NCBI GenBank assembly: GCA_012719345.1
Contig: JAAYAN010000142.1
Span: forward strand, 1-46,910
Length of the DNA: 46,910 bases
Direction: 5' to 3'
From: Ignavibacteria bacterium
GTDB taxonomy: Bacteria; Bacteroidota; Ignavibacteria; Ignavibacteriales; Melioribacteraceae
In this document: one piece after another, positions 1-7,053 of the stretch
How positions within the stretch are numbered: the stretch's first letter is position 1
Layout: every line of letters begins with the position of its first letter
Translations under genes and position numbers: made by a program
Notes under the pieces: generated by a model
What the model saw: only the letters and a program-made list of their open reading frames with translations
Databases searched by the model: none
Told to the model about the DNA's origin: nothing

Positions 1-187
1 AACAAACTTAGAACTGGGAAAACAACTATTAAGCAATGGATGATCACTATAATTTTATCTGATCAGGCATACCACTTATTTGAATTATTTAAGAATAATG
101 CTGTTATTATTAGAACTTAGCCTTTTTTTGTTAACGTTAAATACAATATTTTCTTAATTTTATAAATCGCTATTTACATTTTTGGGG

Positions 188-230
188 TGGGGAATACTTC
201 TGGACCCCATGGGGAATATTTTTGGCCCGC
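188..230. repeat. imperfect tandem repeat, two units of about 22 bases
   Basis: Two adjacent copies beginning TGGGGAATA, at 188-209 and 210-230, continue as C/T-T-T-C/T-TGG followed by a C-rich end. They are a local GC-rich patch inside very AT-rich DNA. The function is unknown; it may be a remnant of a mobile or repeated element. Confidence 0.45.
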
Positions 231-478
231 GACATTCAAGCAGATTGGAATTGTCTTCTGTTTTAACGTTAAATCTGCCACACATAGTTTTCCTTTCTGT
301 TTTTTTCCTACAACAAATAAACAGCAGAAAAAAGTTCGGGTTAATCGTTCAAGTTCCGGTAAAATTTATTACAGCGTTGCGGTATTGCACCCATAGGCAC
401 TAACTTAAGTAGGAAACCGTGCGTCGGGTGCCGCATTAATAATTAAAACGGTTGATTATTACGCATTATTCTGTAAAT

Positions 479-498
479 CCCAGCGATAAATCGCTGGG
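479..498. repeat. perfect 20-base palindrome (hairpin)
   Basis: CCCAGCGAT and ATCGCTGGG form a 9-bp perfect stem around two bases. No U-run follows on either strand, so it is not a standard intrinsic terminator. It lies about 250 bases upstream of the first kinase gene. Confidence 0.5.
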
Positions 499-748
499 TT
501 AGTGTAATTAACGAAGTAGATATTAACCAACATTGGAATTGAAACCGTTCAAATCAGTTACACCCGCTTCAACGGTTTTATGAGATAAAGTTCTTAAGTT
601 GACACTTATGGTATTGCCCCTGGCATTAAAAGAAACTCTTTGGTACAAAAAATAATACTTTGTATAAATATTGATATAAACAATCCGATAATTGTTGAAG
701 CAAATGAATGTAACAATATTATCATTCAATTAAAAAAGACATTTTTAT

Positions 749-1942
749 ATGGAATTATCAAAACAAGAACTTATAGATCAGCTTGATGAAATAAAACAAA
801 AGTACACGGCTTTGGAAACAAAATATGCCGAAGAAACTGACAGTTATAAAAATACAGTAGAGGATTTAAAATATAAACTTATGTTTCTGGAGGGTATTGC
901 AAACTCGGCAATAGATGGTTTTCTGGTTGTTAATCCTTTTGGACAGAAAATCCTGCAAAACAAGCGGACAATAGATTTATGGAAAATTCCTGAAGAAATT
1001 GTTAATGATCCGGATGGCTTAAAACAAGTGCATCATGTAATGGGAATGACTGTTAATCCCCAGCAATTTGTTCAGGAAATAATTAACCTAAAGGAACATC
1101 CGGATGAGAAAAGCAGGGATGAACTCGAATTAGTTGATGGAACTGTACTTGACCGGTATTCTTCCCCTGTAATTGGACCCGATGGAAAAAACTACGGTCG
1201 TATCTGGACATTTCACGATATAACCGAGCGTAAAAAAATTGAAAAGCAATTGGTTCAGTTGAACAGAGATAAAGATAAATTTATTTCCATACTTGCACAC
1301 GATTTAAGAAATCCGTTTACAACAATCGAGGGTTTATCGGAATTACTGACTAAGGACTATCAAAACTATACTATTGACCAAATAAATGAAATGATTAATA
1401 TTATTTACGATTCGGTTAAAAAAACCAGAATACTGCTTGAAGATACACTTCAATGGGAGAATACTAAATCTTATAAAAACACTTTTGTCCCTTCTGTTGT
1501 AAAATTGTGCGGTGTGATAAACGAAGTAATCGAAATTCTGAAACCCAGCGCAAATCTGAAAAAAATAAAAACAAACTACACTTGCGCAGAAGATATGCAG
1601 GTTAACAGTGATATTTATATGCTTAAAGCAATTTTACGAAATCTTCTTTCCAATTCTATAAAATTTACTAATCCGGATGGTGAGATTATCATTTCAGCAA
1701 ATCAGGAAGGATCTGTTACAACAGTAAGCGTTGCGGACAATGGGATTGGAATAGAACCTGAATTTTTAGCAAACTTGTTCGATCTTTCATCGATTCACTC
1801 CACAAAAGGGACTGCAAATGAAACCGGCACCGGATTGGGATTATTATTATGCAAGGAATTTGTTGAAAAGCACAACGGTAAAATTTGGATTGACAGCATT
1901 GTAAACAAAGGCACCAAAGTTAGTTTTACACTTCCCGGGTAA
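749..1942 (+). CDS. PAS-domain sensor histidine kinase, soluble
   Basis: This is a cytoplasmic two-component sensor kinase that would autophosphorylate on histidine and pass phosphate to an unlinked response regulator. It has an N-terminal coiled coil (about 1-45), one PAS domain (about 46-160, ending in the usual FHDITERK), a HisKA domain with phospho-acceptor H184 in AHDLRNPF, and an ATPase domain with N-box Asn298/Asn302, G1 box DNGIGI (330-335) and G2 box TGLGL (361-365). No membrane segment or signal peptide is visible, so the signal should be internal. No response regulator is adjacent, making it an orphan. The start is the first ATG that gives the coiled coil; no strong ribosome site is seen. 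The family is certain, the ligand unknown. Confidence 0.93.
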   Translation: MELSKQELIDQLDEIKQKYTALETKYAEETDSYKNTVEDLKYKLMFLEGIANSAIDGFLVVNPFGQKILQNKRTIDLWKIPEEIVNDPDGLKQVHHVMGMTVNPQQFVQEIINLKEHPDEKSRDELELVDGTVLDRYSSPVIGPDGKNYGRIWTFHDITERKKIEKQLVQLNRDKDKFISILAHDLRNPFTTIEGLSELLTKDYQNYTIDQINEMINIIYDSVKKTRILLEDTLQWENTKSYKNTFVPSVVKLCGVINEVIEILKPSANLKKIKTNYTCAEDMQVNSDIYMLKAILRNLLSNSIKFTNPDGEIIISANQEGSVTTVSVADNGIGIEPEFLANLFDLSSIHSTKGTANETGTGLGLLLCKEFVEKHNGKIWIDSIVNKGTKVSFTLPG

Positions 1943-2057
1943 AAACCTTCGAGGTAACTACGCTGCTGCTCCGAGGGTCTAAAATTTGGGGCAAATCAAA
2001 CTTGCAGTTTAACATCAGCAAAAGAAACTCAACACTTTTTTATTTTTTATTTAAAAA

Positions 2058-2229
2058 AAAGTCAGTTACATTACCCGTGAAACTCTGTGCCTTACTCTGT
2101 GTTACTCTGTGGTTTATTCGCGCTTTTTTAACCACAGAGTTGCACGGAGTTAAGAAATTTAACTAACTTGAAGAATTACTTCTTGAATTTATAAATGTGA
2201 TTATGTATTTTTTACCTGCAGTAAATTTT
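2058..2229. repeat. dispersed repeat, copy A (CTCTGTG hairpin element)
   Basis: This copy shares most of its length with 3065-3258. Its core has three spaced ACTCTGTG units followed by a perfect 11-bp inverted repeat (ACTCTGTGGTT at 2104-2114, AACCACAGAGT at 2130-2140, 15-base loop), then a CACGGAGTT unit. A conserved right end runs from TTAACTAACTTG through ATGTGATTATGTATTTTTTAC to TAAATTTT. It fills the gap between the kinase and the toxin-antitoxin pair. No coding potential is seen. The rest of the 1943-2367 spacer holds only a weak hairpin at about 1946-1978 and AT-rich sequence. Confidence 0.85.
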
Positions 2230-2367
2230 GGTGATAAGGTTTGGACGAATGCTGAATGTTTAATTTTAAATTTTTAGTTGAAAGTAACTCTTTGTTATCT
2301 GAATACTTTTACTAACTTGAACAAAAACTTTTTAAAGACTATATTAAGTCCATAAAAAGGAGAAATA

Positions 2368-2646
2368 ATGAGATTAAGCGAATCAGTTAAATCGATTAGC
2401 TATTTAAAAGCCAATGCAGCCCAGCTTATAGAAGATGCAAATAAGAATCAAAAAACTTTTGTTATTACGCAGAATGGCGAAGCTAAAGTAATTGTTCAAG
2501 ATATAAAAGCTTATGAAAAAACTCAGGAAACATTAGCCTTGTTGAAAATTCTGGCAATGAGCAGCGAGAATGTTGAAAAAGGAAAAGCTAAAGGTATTAA
2601 AGAAACATTTACTGAGATCCGAAAGGAATTGGGAATAAAGAGATAA
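2368..2646 (+). CDS. Phd/YefM-family antitoxin
   Basis: This is a 92-residue antitoxin of a type II module. The N-terminal half matches the Phd/YefM DNA-binding fold: a start helix with SYLKANAAQLIEDA (11-24), then the beta hairpin FVITQNGEAKVIVQDIKAYE (31-50). The basic C-terminal tail would wrap the toxin. A good ribosome site (AAGGAG) sits 6-7 bases before the ATG. The toxin gene starts one base after the stop codon, so the two are co-transcribed. By family knowledge the antitoxin, alone or with toxin, represses its own promoter; no operator was identified. The pair lies between two copies of the dispersed repeat. Confidence 0.93.
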   Translation: MRLSESVKSISYLKANAAQLIEDANKNQKTFVITQNGEAKVIVQDIKAYEKTQETLALLKILAMSSENVEKGKAKGIKETFTEIRKELGIKR

Positions 2647-2647
2647 A

Positions 2648-2971
2648 ATGAATTTCAAATTACTCATTGATCCTTTAGCTAAACAAGATTTAATAGATAT
2701 TTATAATTACGTTGCCGCAAATGATTCAGAAGAAAATGCGGACAAATTGCTGGAAAATTTAGAAAATACCTGCCTCGATTTAGAAAAACTACCGACACGT
2801 GGTCATATACCTGAAGAATTACGAAACACCGGGATAAAACGGTTTTTGGAAATACATTACAAACCTTACAGAATAGTTTATGAAATAATAGACAGAGTTG
2901 TTTATGTTCATTTAGTTGCAGACGGAAGAAGAAATATGCAAGATCTGTTATCGGAAAGACTGCTAAGGTAA
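2648..2971 (+). CDS. RelE/ParE-family toxin
   Basis: This is a 107-residue plasmid-stabilisation type toxin (ParE/RelE fold). Recognisable parts are the N-terminal beta strand and helix (LLIDPLAKQDLIDIYNYVA), LPTRGHIPEEL (48-58), the central strand YKPYRIVYEI (71-80) and the C-terminal strand VYVHLVADGRRNMQDLL (85-101). The sequence cannot separate a ParE-like gyrase poison from a RelE-like ribosome-dependent mRNase, though the family's ParE branch is slightly favoured by the YRIVYEI and DGRR arrangement. It begins one base after the antitoxin stop codon. The length is normal and the reading frame intact, so the module is probably functional. Confidence 0.93.
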   Translation: MNFKLLIDPLAKQDLIDIYNYVAANDSEENADKLLENLENTCLDLEKLPTRGHIPEELRNTGIKRFLEIHYKPYRIVYEIIDRVVYVHLVADGRRNMQDLLSERLLR

Positions 2972-3039
2972 ATAGGTGACAAATTCACTAGAGAAAAATA
3001 AATTATATTAAAGTTTTAGAAGATTTTTGAAGAAAGAAT

Positions 3040-3258
3040 CGAGTGTAAAAAACCGGTAAGGACTAAAGTCAGTGATATTGCCTTTGAAACTCTGTGCCGT
3101 ACTCTGTGTAACTCTGTGGTTTATTCGCGCTTGTTTAACCACAGAGTTTCTCAGAGTTTTTCACGGAGTTGCATTGAGTTAAAATGATTAACTAACTTGG
3201 AGAATTAGTTCTTGAATTTAGAAATGTGATTATGTATTTTTTACGCGTATTAAATTTT
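3040..3258. repeat. dispersed repeat, copy B (longest copy)
   Basis: This is the fullest copy of the element. It starts with an A-run, CCGGTAAGGACTAAAGTC (shared with copy C), then carries the ACTCTGTG units, a perfect 11-bp inverted repeat (3111-3121 with 3137-3147, 15-base loop), CAGAG and CACGGAG units complementary to the left arm, and the conserved right end finishing at TAAATTTT near 3258. It lies between the toxin and the lipoprotein gene and fills most of the 348-base spacer. Confidence 0.85.
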
Positions 3259-3319
3259 ACAAAGTATTGTAAAATCAATATTTAACAGCATAATTAATAA
3301 TTAGAAATATGGGAAAGTT

Positions 3320-4138
3320 ATGAATTCAAGGTTATCAATCTTAATTTTGCTAATTGGTTTATCAGTTACAAGCTGCAGACAAGAAGTTACTAAATTAGAT
3401 CCTCTTCAACAAAACATATTGGAAAGTACAGTTTATGCTGATACTCGACAAATACAATCCGATAAAGAATCGTTGGTTTTAAGTGAAAATAAAGTAATGT
3501 CAATGTCGTTTGTAAAAGAATATTTTGATAGTAATAAAATTGATAGTCTTACATATTTAAGATTTAATAAAAATGGTCAACTTATCCAAAGAACAACAGA
3601 TGAGTTAACATCAGTTGGTTGTTTGCCACATACCTATGTGCAAATATTTAGATATGAGAACAATAAGATTAAAAGAGTTGAAAGCTATACTTTTAAGTAT
3701 AAAACAAAATCTGTATTTGAGAAATGGTTGGAAACAGATACTTCCCGTTTAAAAATATTTGAATGGGAAGATTATACTTATAGTGGTGATACAATTTTTA
3801 TTGAATCCGGATCAGGTAAATGGGAATATATAAAAAATAAAAATGGAAATTTGGAAGGAATTTTTCATAAGGTAAAAAGTACCAACGAATTTCGGGAGGA
3901 AAAGTATTCATTAACTCCATTTGGTGTAAAAAAGCAGTTTATCTATGATGGATCAACTCAAATAGATTATGATTATATAGTAGATGAAAACAAAGTTGAA
4001 ATTAAGTCCTTGAATTCTAAAGGTTATAATAGATCAGAAAACATTTATAATAGCAAAGGTCTATTGATGGAAATAATTTATTATGAAAACAACCAAAAAG
4101 TAGCTCGGACAAAAATTGATTATACTTATTACATGTAA
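3320..4138 (+). CDS. hypothetical lipoprotein
   Basis: This 272-residue protein is exported and lipidated: residues 1-18 form a lipoprotein signal ending in a VTSC lipobox with Cys19. The rest is rich in beta-strand-like segments of alternating polar and aromatic residues, with weak repeats of the pattern 'F-N-x-x-G-x-L' (for example FNKNGQLIQR, YNSKGLLMEI) that recall the YD/MORN-like repeats of Bacteroidetes surface proteins. It has no catalytic motif I can identify. The gene stands alone, flanked on both sides by the dispersed repeat. The ribosome site (GGGAAAG) is weak. Codon use is AT-rich, like the rest of the left end. Confidence 0.8.
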   Translation: MNSRLSILILLIGLSVTSCRQEVTKLDPLQQNILESTVYADTRQIQSDKESLVLSENKVMSMSFVKEYFDSNKIDSLTYLRFNKNGQLIQRTTDELTSVGCLPHTYVQIFRYENNKIKRVESYTFKYKTKSVFEKWLETDTSRLKIFEWEDYTYSGDTIFIESGSGKWEYIKNKNGNLEGIFHKVKSTNEFREEKYSLTPFGVKKQFIYDGSTQIDYDYIVDENKVEIKSLNSKGYNRSENIYNSKGLLMEIIYYENNQKVARTKIDYTYYM

Positions 4139-4200
4139 ACAAAGGAAACTAACCTTGTTAATTAGTAAAATACCGTTAAAACATAAGGATAAATTTTGTC

Positions 4201-4224
4201 CTGTCAGGAGTTTTCTCCTGACAG
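4201..4224. terminator. perfect 10-bp hairpin, possible terminator of the lipoprotein gene
   Basis: CTGTCAGGAG (4201-4210) and CTCCTGACAG (4215-4224) pair perfectly around a TTTT loop, 62 bases after the lipoprotein stop. Only a short T-run follows, so termination is plausible but not assured. It may be part of the nearby repeat element. Confidence 0.45.
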
Positions 4225-4239
4225 ATTTAGTAAAAGGTA

Positions 4240-4363
4240 TCGCGCGTAAAAAAACTGGCAAGGACGAAAGTCCTGCCGGGACAGGAAAAATTTAACAAAC
4301 TGGAAGAATTATTTCTTGAATTTAGAAATGTGTTTGTGTATTTTTTACTTGTATTAAATTTTA
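4240..4363. repeat. dispersed repeat, copy C (core deleted)
   Basis: The left end (A-run, CTGGCAAGGACGAAAGTCCTGCC, itself a small hairpin) matches copy B, and the right end (AACAAACTGGAAGAATT, TTTAGAAATGTG, TATTTTTTACTTGTATTAAATTTT) matches copies A and B. The CTCTGTG core is absent. The rest of the spacer to 4563 is AT-rich, with a short GGGACGCAGAT patch at about 4420-4431 and no gene that I can support. Confidence 0.7.
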
Positions 4364-4563
4364 CTGAAAATTGACTGAATAATGATTTTTGTGATTAAAT
4401 GATTTTGGAAAAGGAAACTGGGACGCAGATATGCAAAAGTTTACACGAAATCATTCTGGCTTTATATTTAATACTGTGTTAATTTATTTATGCTTAATAA
4501 GTTACAGTTATGAGCGGCGTGTTAAACGCAACATCATTATATTCAATAAGAAATGGGGTATTT

Positions 4564-4980
4564 ATGTTTGAAAGTGCTTTAGTTATTTTGACAGTATTAT
4601 ACGCAATTGTTTCAGTTAAAGTAGAGGAATGGATAACCATATCGGCACTTGGATTCAAAGGTGCAACTCCAATGATGTTTCTACAGAATCCTATCTTTTA
4701 TAAGGTTGTCCGCGGGGTTTTTTTTCTAGGTGCAGTGGCTTCCTGCTTTGGTCTTGTTGCTGTTCCTTGGTATGTTGGGCTTCTTGTTCTTGCTGTAGTG
4801 TGGCTGGCGGCAGGTGCATTAGGGAGAAAAAAGGCATTTGCCAAATATCGTCAAATACTTCAAGAAATGATGGCAAGTGCTGAAAGTTCTGAGGAACGGG
4901 CTAAGTATGAATCGGAATCACAGAAATCAAATCAAGAACTTATGGATAAGGTAAAATTCTCAATGAAGTATGGAATCTAA
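4564..4980 (+). CDS. small membrane protein, unknown function
   Basis: From this ATG the protein has 138 residues with an N-terminal hydrophobic segment (about 3-20), a central pair of hydrophobic stretches (about 48-85, rich in Val, Leu, Gly and Trp) and a charged helical C-terminal tail likely to be a coiled coil. The start at 4564 is chosen because a purine-rich GGGG lies just upstream and it places the hydrophobic segment at the N-terminus; an in-frame ATG at 4510 would add 18 residues. I recognise no family. It lies in the repeat-rich accessory region and has no close partner. Confidence 0.6.
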   Translation: MFESALVILTVLYAIVSVKVEEWITISALGFKGATPMMFLQNPIFYKVVRGVFFLGAVASCFGLVAVPWYVGLLVLAVVWLAAGALGRKKAFAKYRQILQEMMASAESSEERAKYESESQKSNQELMDKVKFSMKYGI

Positions 4981-5028
4981 AATGGCAATCTAACCAGCGT
5001 TGCCAGAAAAATATAGTTACGAATTCTC

Positions 5029-5103
5029 TAAACTAAAGGAACCAATATTGATTTCAGAGAAGGAAAAACTTTTGATGATTGGTACAAAAAATTAAACCCA
5101 TGA
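5029..5103 (+). pseudogene. possible C-terminal gene remnant
   Basis: After a stop at 5029-5031, an in-frame stretch to a TGA at 5101-5103 encodes a protein-like peptide ending DFREGKTFDDWYKKLNP. It has no start codon and no upstream partner, yet its composition is more protein-like than the other spacers. It could be the tail of a deleted gene. This is a weak call. Confidence 0.2.
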
Positions 5104-5130
5104 ATGAATGATGTTAATTAGGAGAACTAA

Positions 5131-5640
5131 ATGAAGAAAAAGGATAGAATTCACAGTATATATGAGAAAGCCCCAAAATTAGCAAAAACCGGTGATTATG
5201 TGGATTGGCGCAATATTGAATTTAAATTAAGATGTGAAGGATTGATCGAAGCCAAAGAATTTCTTGAAAAAGAAGGATTTAGAGAAGAACTAAATGACTT
5301 ATGTAATAAAGCAAGGTCAAAGGAAGAAATTCAAAATCGAGAGTCTTTTAATTTGTGGCTTATAAATTTTATCGAATCAAATCGAGAGAATATTTACACC
5401 AATTTCCCTAAAGTTAAAATCTACGTAAATCAAAGTCATAAATACTTTTCAATGTTTGCTGAAAAAAAAGGTTATGAAATTTCAAAAATGTTTTGCAGTA
5501 AAAAGTTAATCGGAGATGTAATTTTTGAAGAAGAAAATGGCAAAAAAATAAAATCATTCAACTCATACCAATCTTCCAAAAATTTTGATGATTTTACAAT
5601 AAAAGATTTAGAGGATTTAGCAAAGAATATATCTAATTAA
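5131..5640 (+). CDS. hypothetical protein, 169 residues
   Basis: This soluble, highly charged protein is predicted to be helical in the N-terminal two thirds (KAKEFLEKEGF, LNDLCNKARSKEEI, FNLWLINFIESN), with a mixed C-terminal part. It has no signal peptide, membrane segment or motif I recognise. A good ribosome site (AGGAGAA) precedes the ATG by about 6 bases, supporting a real gene. It is the last gene of the accessory region before conserved minus-strand genes begin. It may be a strain-specific cargo gene; no function is assigned. Confidence 0.65.
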   Translation: MKKKDRIHSIYEKAPKLAKTGDYVDWRNIEFKLRCEGLIEAKEFLEKEGFREELNDLCNKARSKEEIQNRESFNLWLINFIESNRENIYTNFPKVKIYVNQSHKYFSMFAEKKGYEISKMFCSKKLIGDVIFEEENGKKIKSFNSYQSSKNFDDFTIKDLEDLAKNISN

Positions 5641-5849
5641 AAATTTGCTTATCCTCTTTGCAATGTAATAATTTACGAGATTGTTATTCACAACCCAAAA
5701 GGCACTGATATAAGTATATTGTTTAAAAAACCAAAGCCTTTGCGTAACCAGAAAAACTGAATGAGGTGTATGTGTCCACTAACAGCTTTAAATTGTTCTG
5801 TGTAAGGCAAAATCTTTCAGATTATTTATAACTGAATTAATCCCGTTAT

Positions 5850-5880
5850 AAAAATCGGGCTGGTTTTGCCAGCCCTTTAA
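5850..5880 (-). terminator. intrinsic terminator of the sugar kinase
   Basis: Read on the minus strand, GGGCTGG and CCAGCCC form a 7-bp stem with a five-base loop (arms at 5869-5875 and 5857-5863), followed by GATTTTTATA. It begins just after the kinase stop codon. Confidence 0.85.
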
Positions 5881-5881
5881 A

Positions 5882-6961
5882 TTATCTTTTAACTCTCGCG
5901 TTTCCTTTCCAAATACTCCAAACCTGTTCTTCATCAGCTGGCTGGGCATAATCGGTTAAATGGGTTGTTGCCAAAGCTCCTGTTGCCCAGCCGAACTGCA
6001 TCCATTTTTCAGGTTGCCATCCTTTAAGAATTCCGTAAAGCATTCCGCCAACAAATCCATCGCCGCCGCCAATTCGGTCGAGCACTGTAATTTCACGCGG
6101 TTCGGCAACATACCAGTTTTCACCTTCAAGCATAATTGCGCCCCACAAGTGGCTGTTCGTGCTTACAACCTGGCGTAAAGTTGTTCCAAATACCGAAGCA
6201 TTGGGATAAGCTTTTTTCACTCTTTTAATCATTTCCTTAAAACTTTCAATTTTCGCTGCAATATCTTTCCCGCCTGCTTCGGGTCCTTCAATTCCAAGAC
6301 AAAGCTGAAAATCCTCTTCGTTACCGACAAGAATATCAGATAAGCTTGCAATTTCAGAAAAAATCTCGTGGAGTTCCTTTTCGCGTCCTTTCCAGAAAGT
6401 TGCACGGTAATTCAAATCGAAAGAAATCCGCGTGCCGTATTTTTTTGCGGCTCTTGCAAGTTCCAAACAAAACTGACTCGTTTCCGGTGATAATGCGCCA
6501 ATTAATCCCGAAAGATGAACTATCTGAACTCCTTCTTTCCCGAAAAGTCTTTCAAGATCAAAATCCTTAACATTCAAAGTTCTTCCCACTTCCCCAGCGC
6601 GGTCGTTCCAAACACGCGGTCCGCGCGAACCGCATCCGCTATCTGCTATATTTATTTGGTGACGGTAACCCCACGGGTCGCCCTGTTCAATTTCCCGCCC
6701 TTCGTAACTCATATGTCTTGCGGCTAAATTATCTTTTATCATTCGTGCAATCGGACTTCCTTTTACAAAAGTCGTTAAAACTTTAACAGGCAAACCAAGG
6801 TATGAAGAAATGCTCGCTACATTCGATTCCGCGCTTGAAACTTCCATCTTAAAAGTATTACTGCAATGTACCGGTTGTCCGTCTGCCGGCGTTAACCGTA
6901 TGCCCATACTTGTTGGTATTACAAGCGAATAGGCAAAATCTTTTTTTAATTCTATGCTCAT
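5882..6961 (-). CDS. PfkB-family sugar kinase (2-keto-3-deoxygluconate kinase-like)
   Basis: This kinase of the ribokinase/PfkB superfamily would transfer phosphate from ATP to a sugar hydroxyl in the cytosol. The FDLNYR motif (181-186), the preceding VWND and HLSG segments and the NEED motif (about 214-217) resemble bacterial 2-keto-3-deoxygluconate kinases. The C-terminal signature DRIGGGDGF (295-303) supplies the catalytic base Asp301 and the anion hole. The N-terminal region lacks the usual GE motif and instead reads TSMGIRLTPADG, so substrate specificity is uncertain. The length of 359 is at the long end for the family. A GAGGA ribosome site supports the start. It is monocistronic, with its own terminator, and no aldolase or uronate gene is adjacent. 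Confidence 0.88.
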   Translation of the reverse strand: MSIELKKDFAYSLVIPTSMGIRLTPADGQPVHCSNTFKMEVSSAESNVASISSYLGLPVKVLTTFVKGSPIARMIKDNLAARHMSYEGREIEQGDPWGYRHQINIADSGCGSRGPRVWNDRAGEVGRTLNVKDFDLERLFGKEGVQIVHLSGLIGALSPETSQFCLELARAAKKYGTRISFDLNYRATFWKGREKELHEIFSEIASLSDILVGNEEDFQLCLGIEGPEAGGKDIAAKIESFKEMIKRVKKAYPNASVFGTTLRQVVSTNSHLWGAIMLEGENWYVAEPREITVLDRIGGGDGFVGGMLYGILKGWQPEKWMQFGWATGALATTHLTDYAQPADEEQVWSIWKGNARVKR

Positions 6962-7053
6962 TTAAATCCTCGGAAAATTAATCTAAGTTACCGTTTACTG
7001 AAATGCAAATATAGTATTTTTTAATGAATATATTGACATTTTAAATGCTCTGT

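Larger units (their letters stand above)
1..748. other. AT-rich gene-poor stretch
   Basis: I see no convincing gene in the first 748 bases. Short open frames at 182-403 are in a low-coding-quality stretch, lack a ribosome binding site and encode nothing I recognise. The stretch holds an imperfect tandem duplication (188-230) and a short perfect palindrome (479-498), both listed separately. It may be the decayed 5' flank of the accessory region. Confidence 0.5.

Noticed and set aside
182-403. Two overlapping short open frames
   Set aside because: No ribosome site, no recognisable protein, overlapping frames over a tandem repeat; more likely chance.
2058-4363. Repeats as a CRISPR array or integron attC sites
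   Set aside because: Copies are about 1 kb apart with genes between and are long and imperfect, so not CRISPR; the core sites GTTRRRY/RYYYAAC in attC arrangement are not visible and no integrase is in the window.
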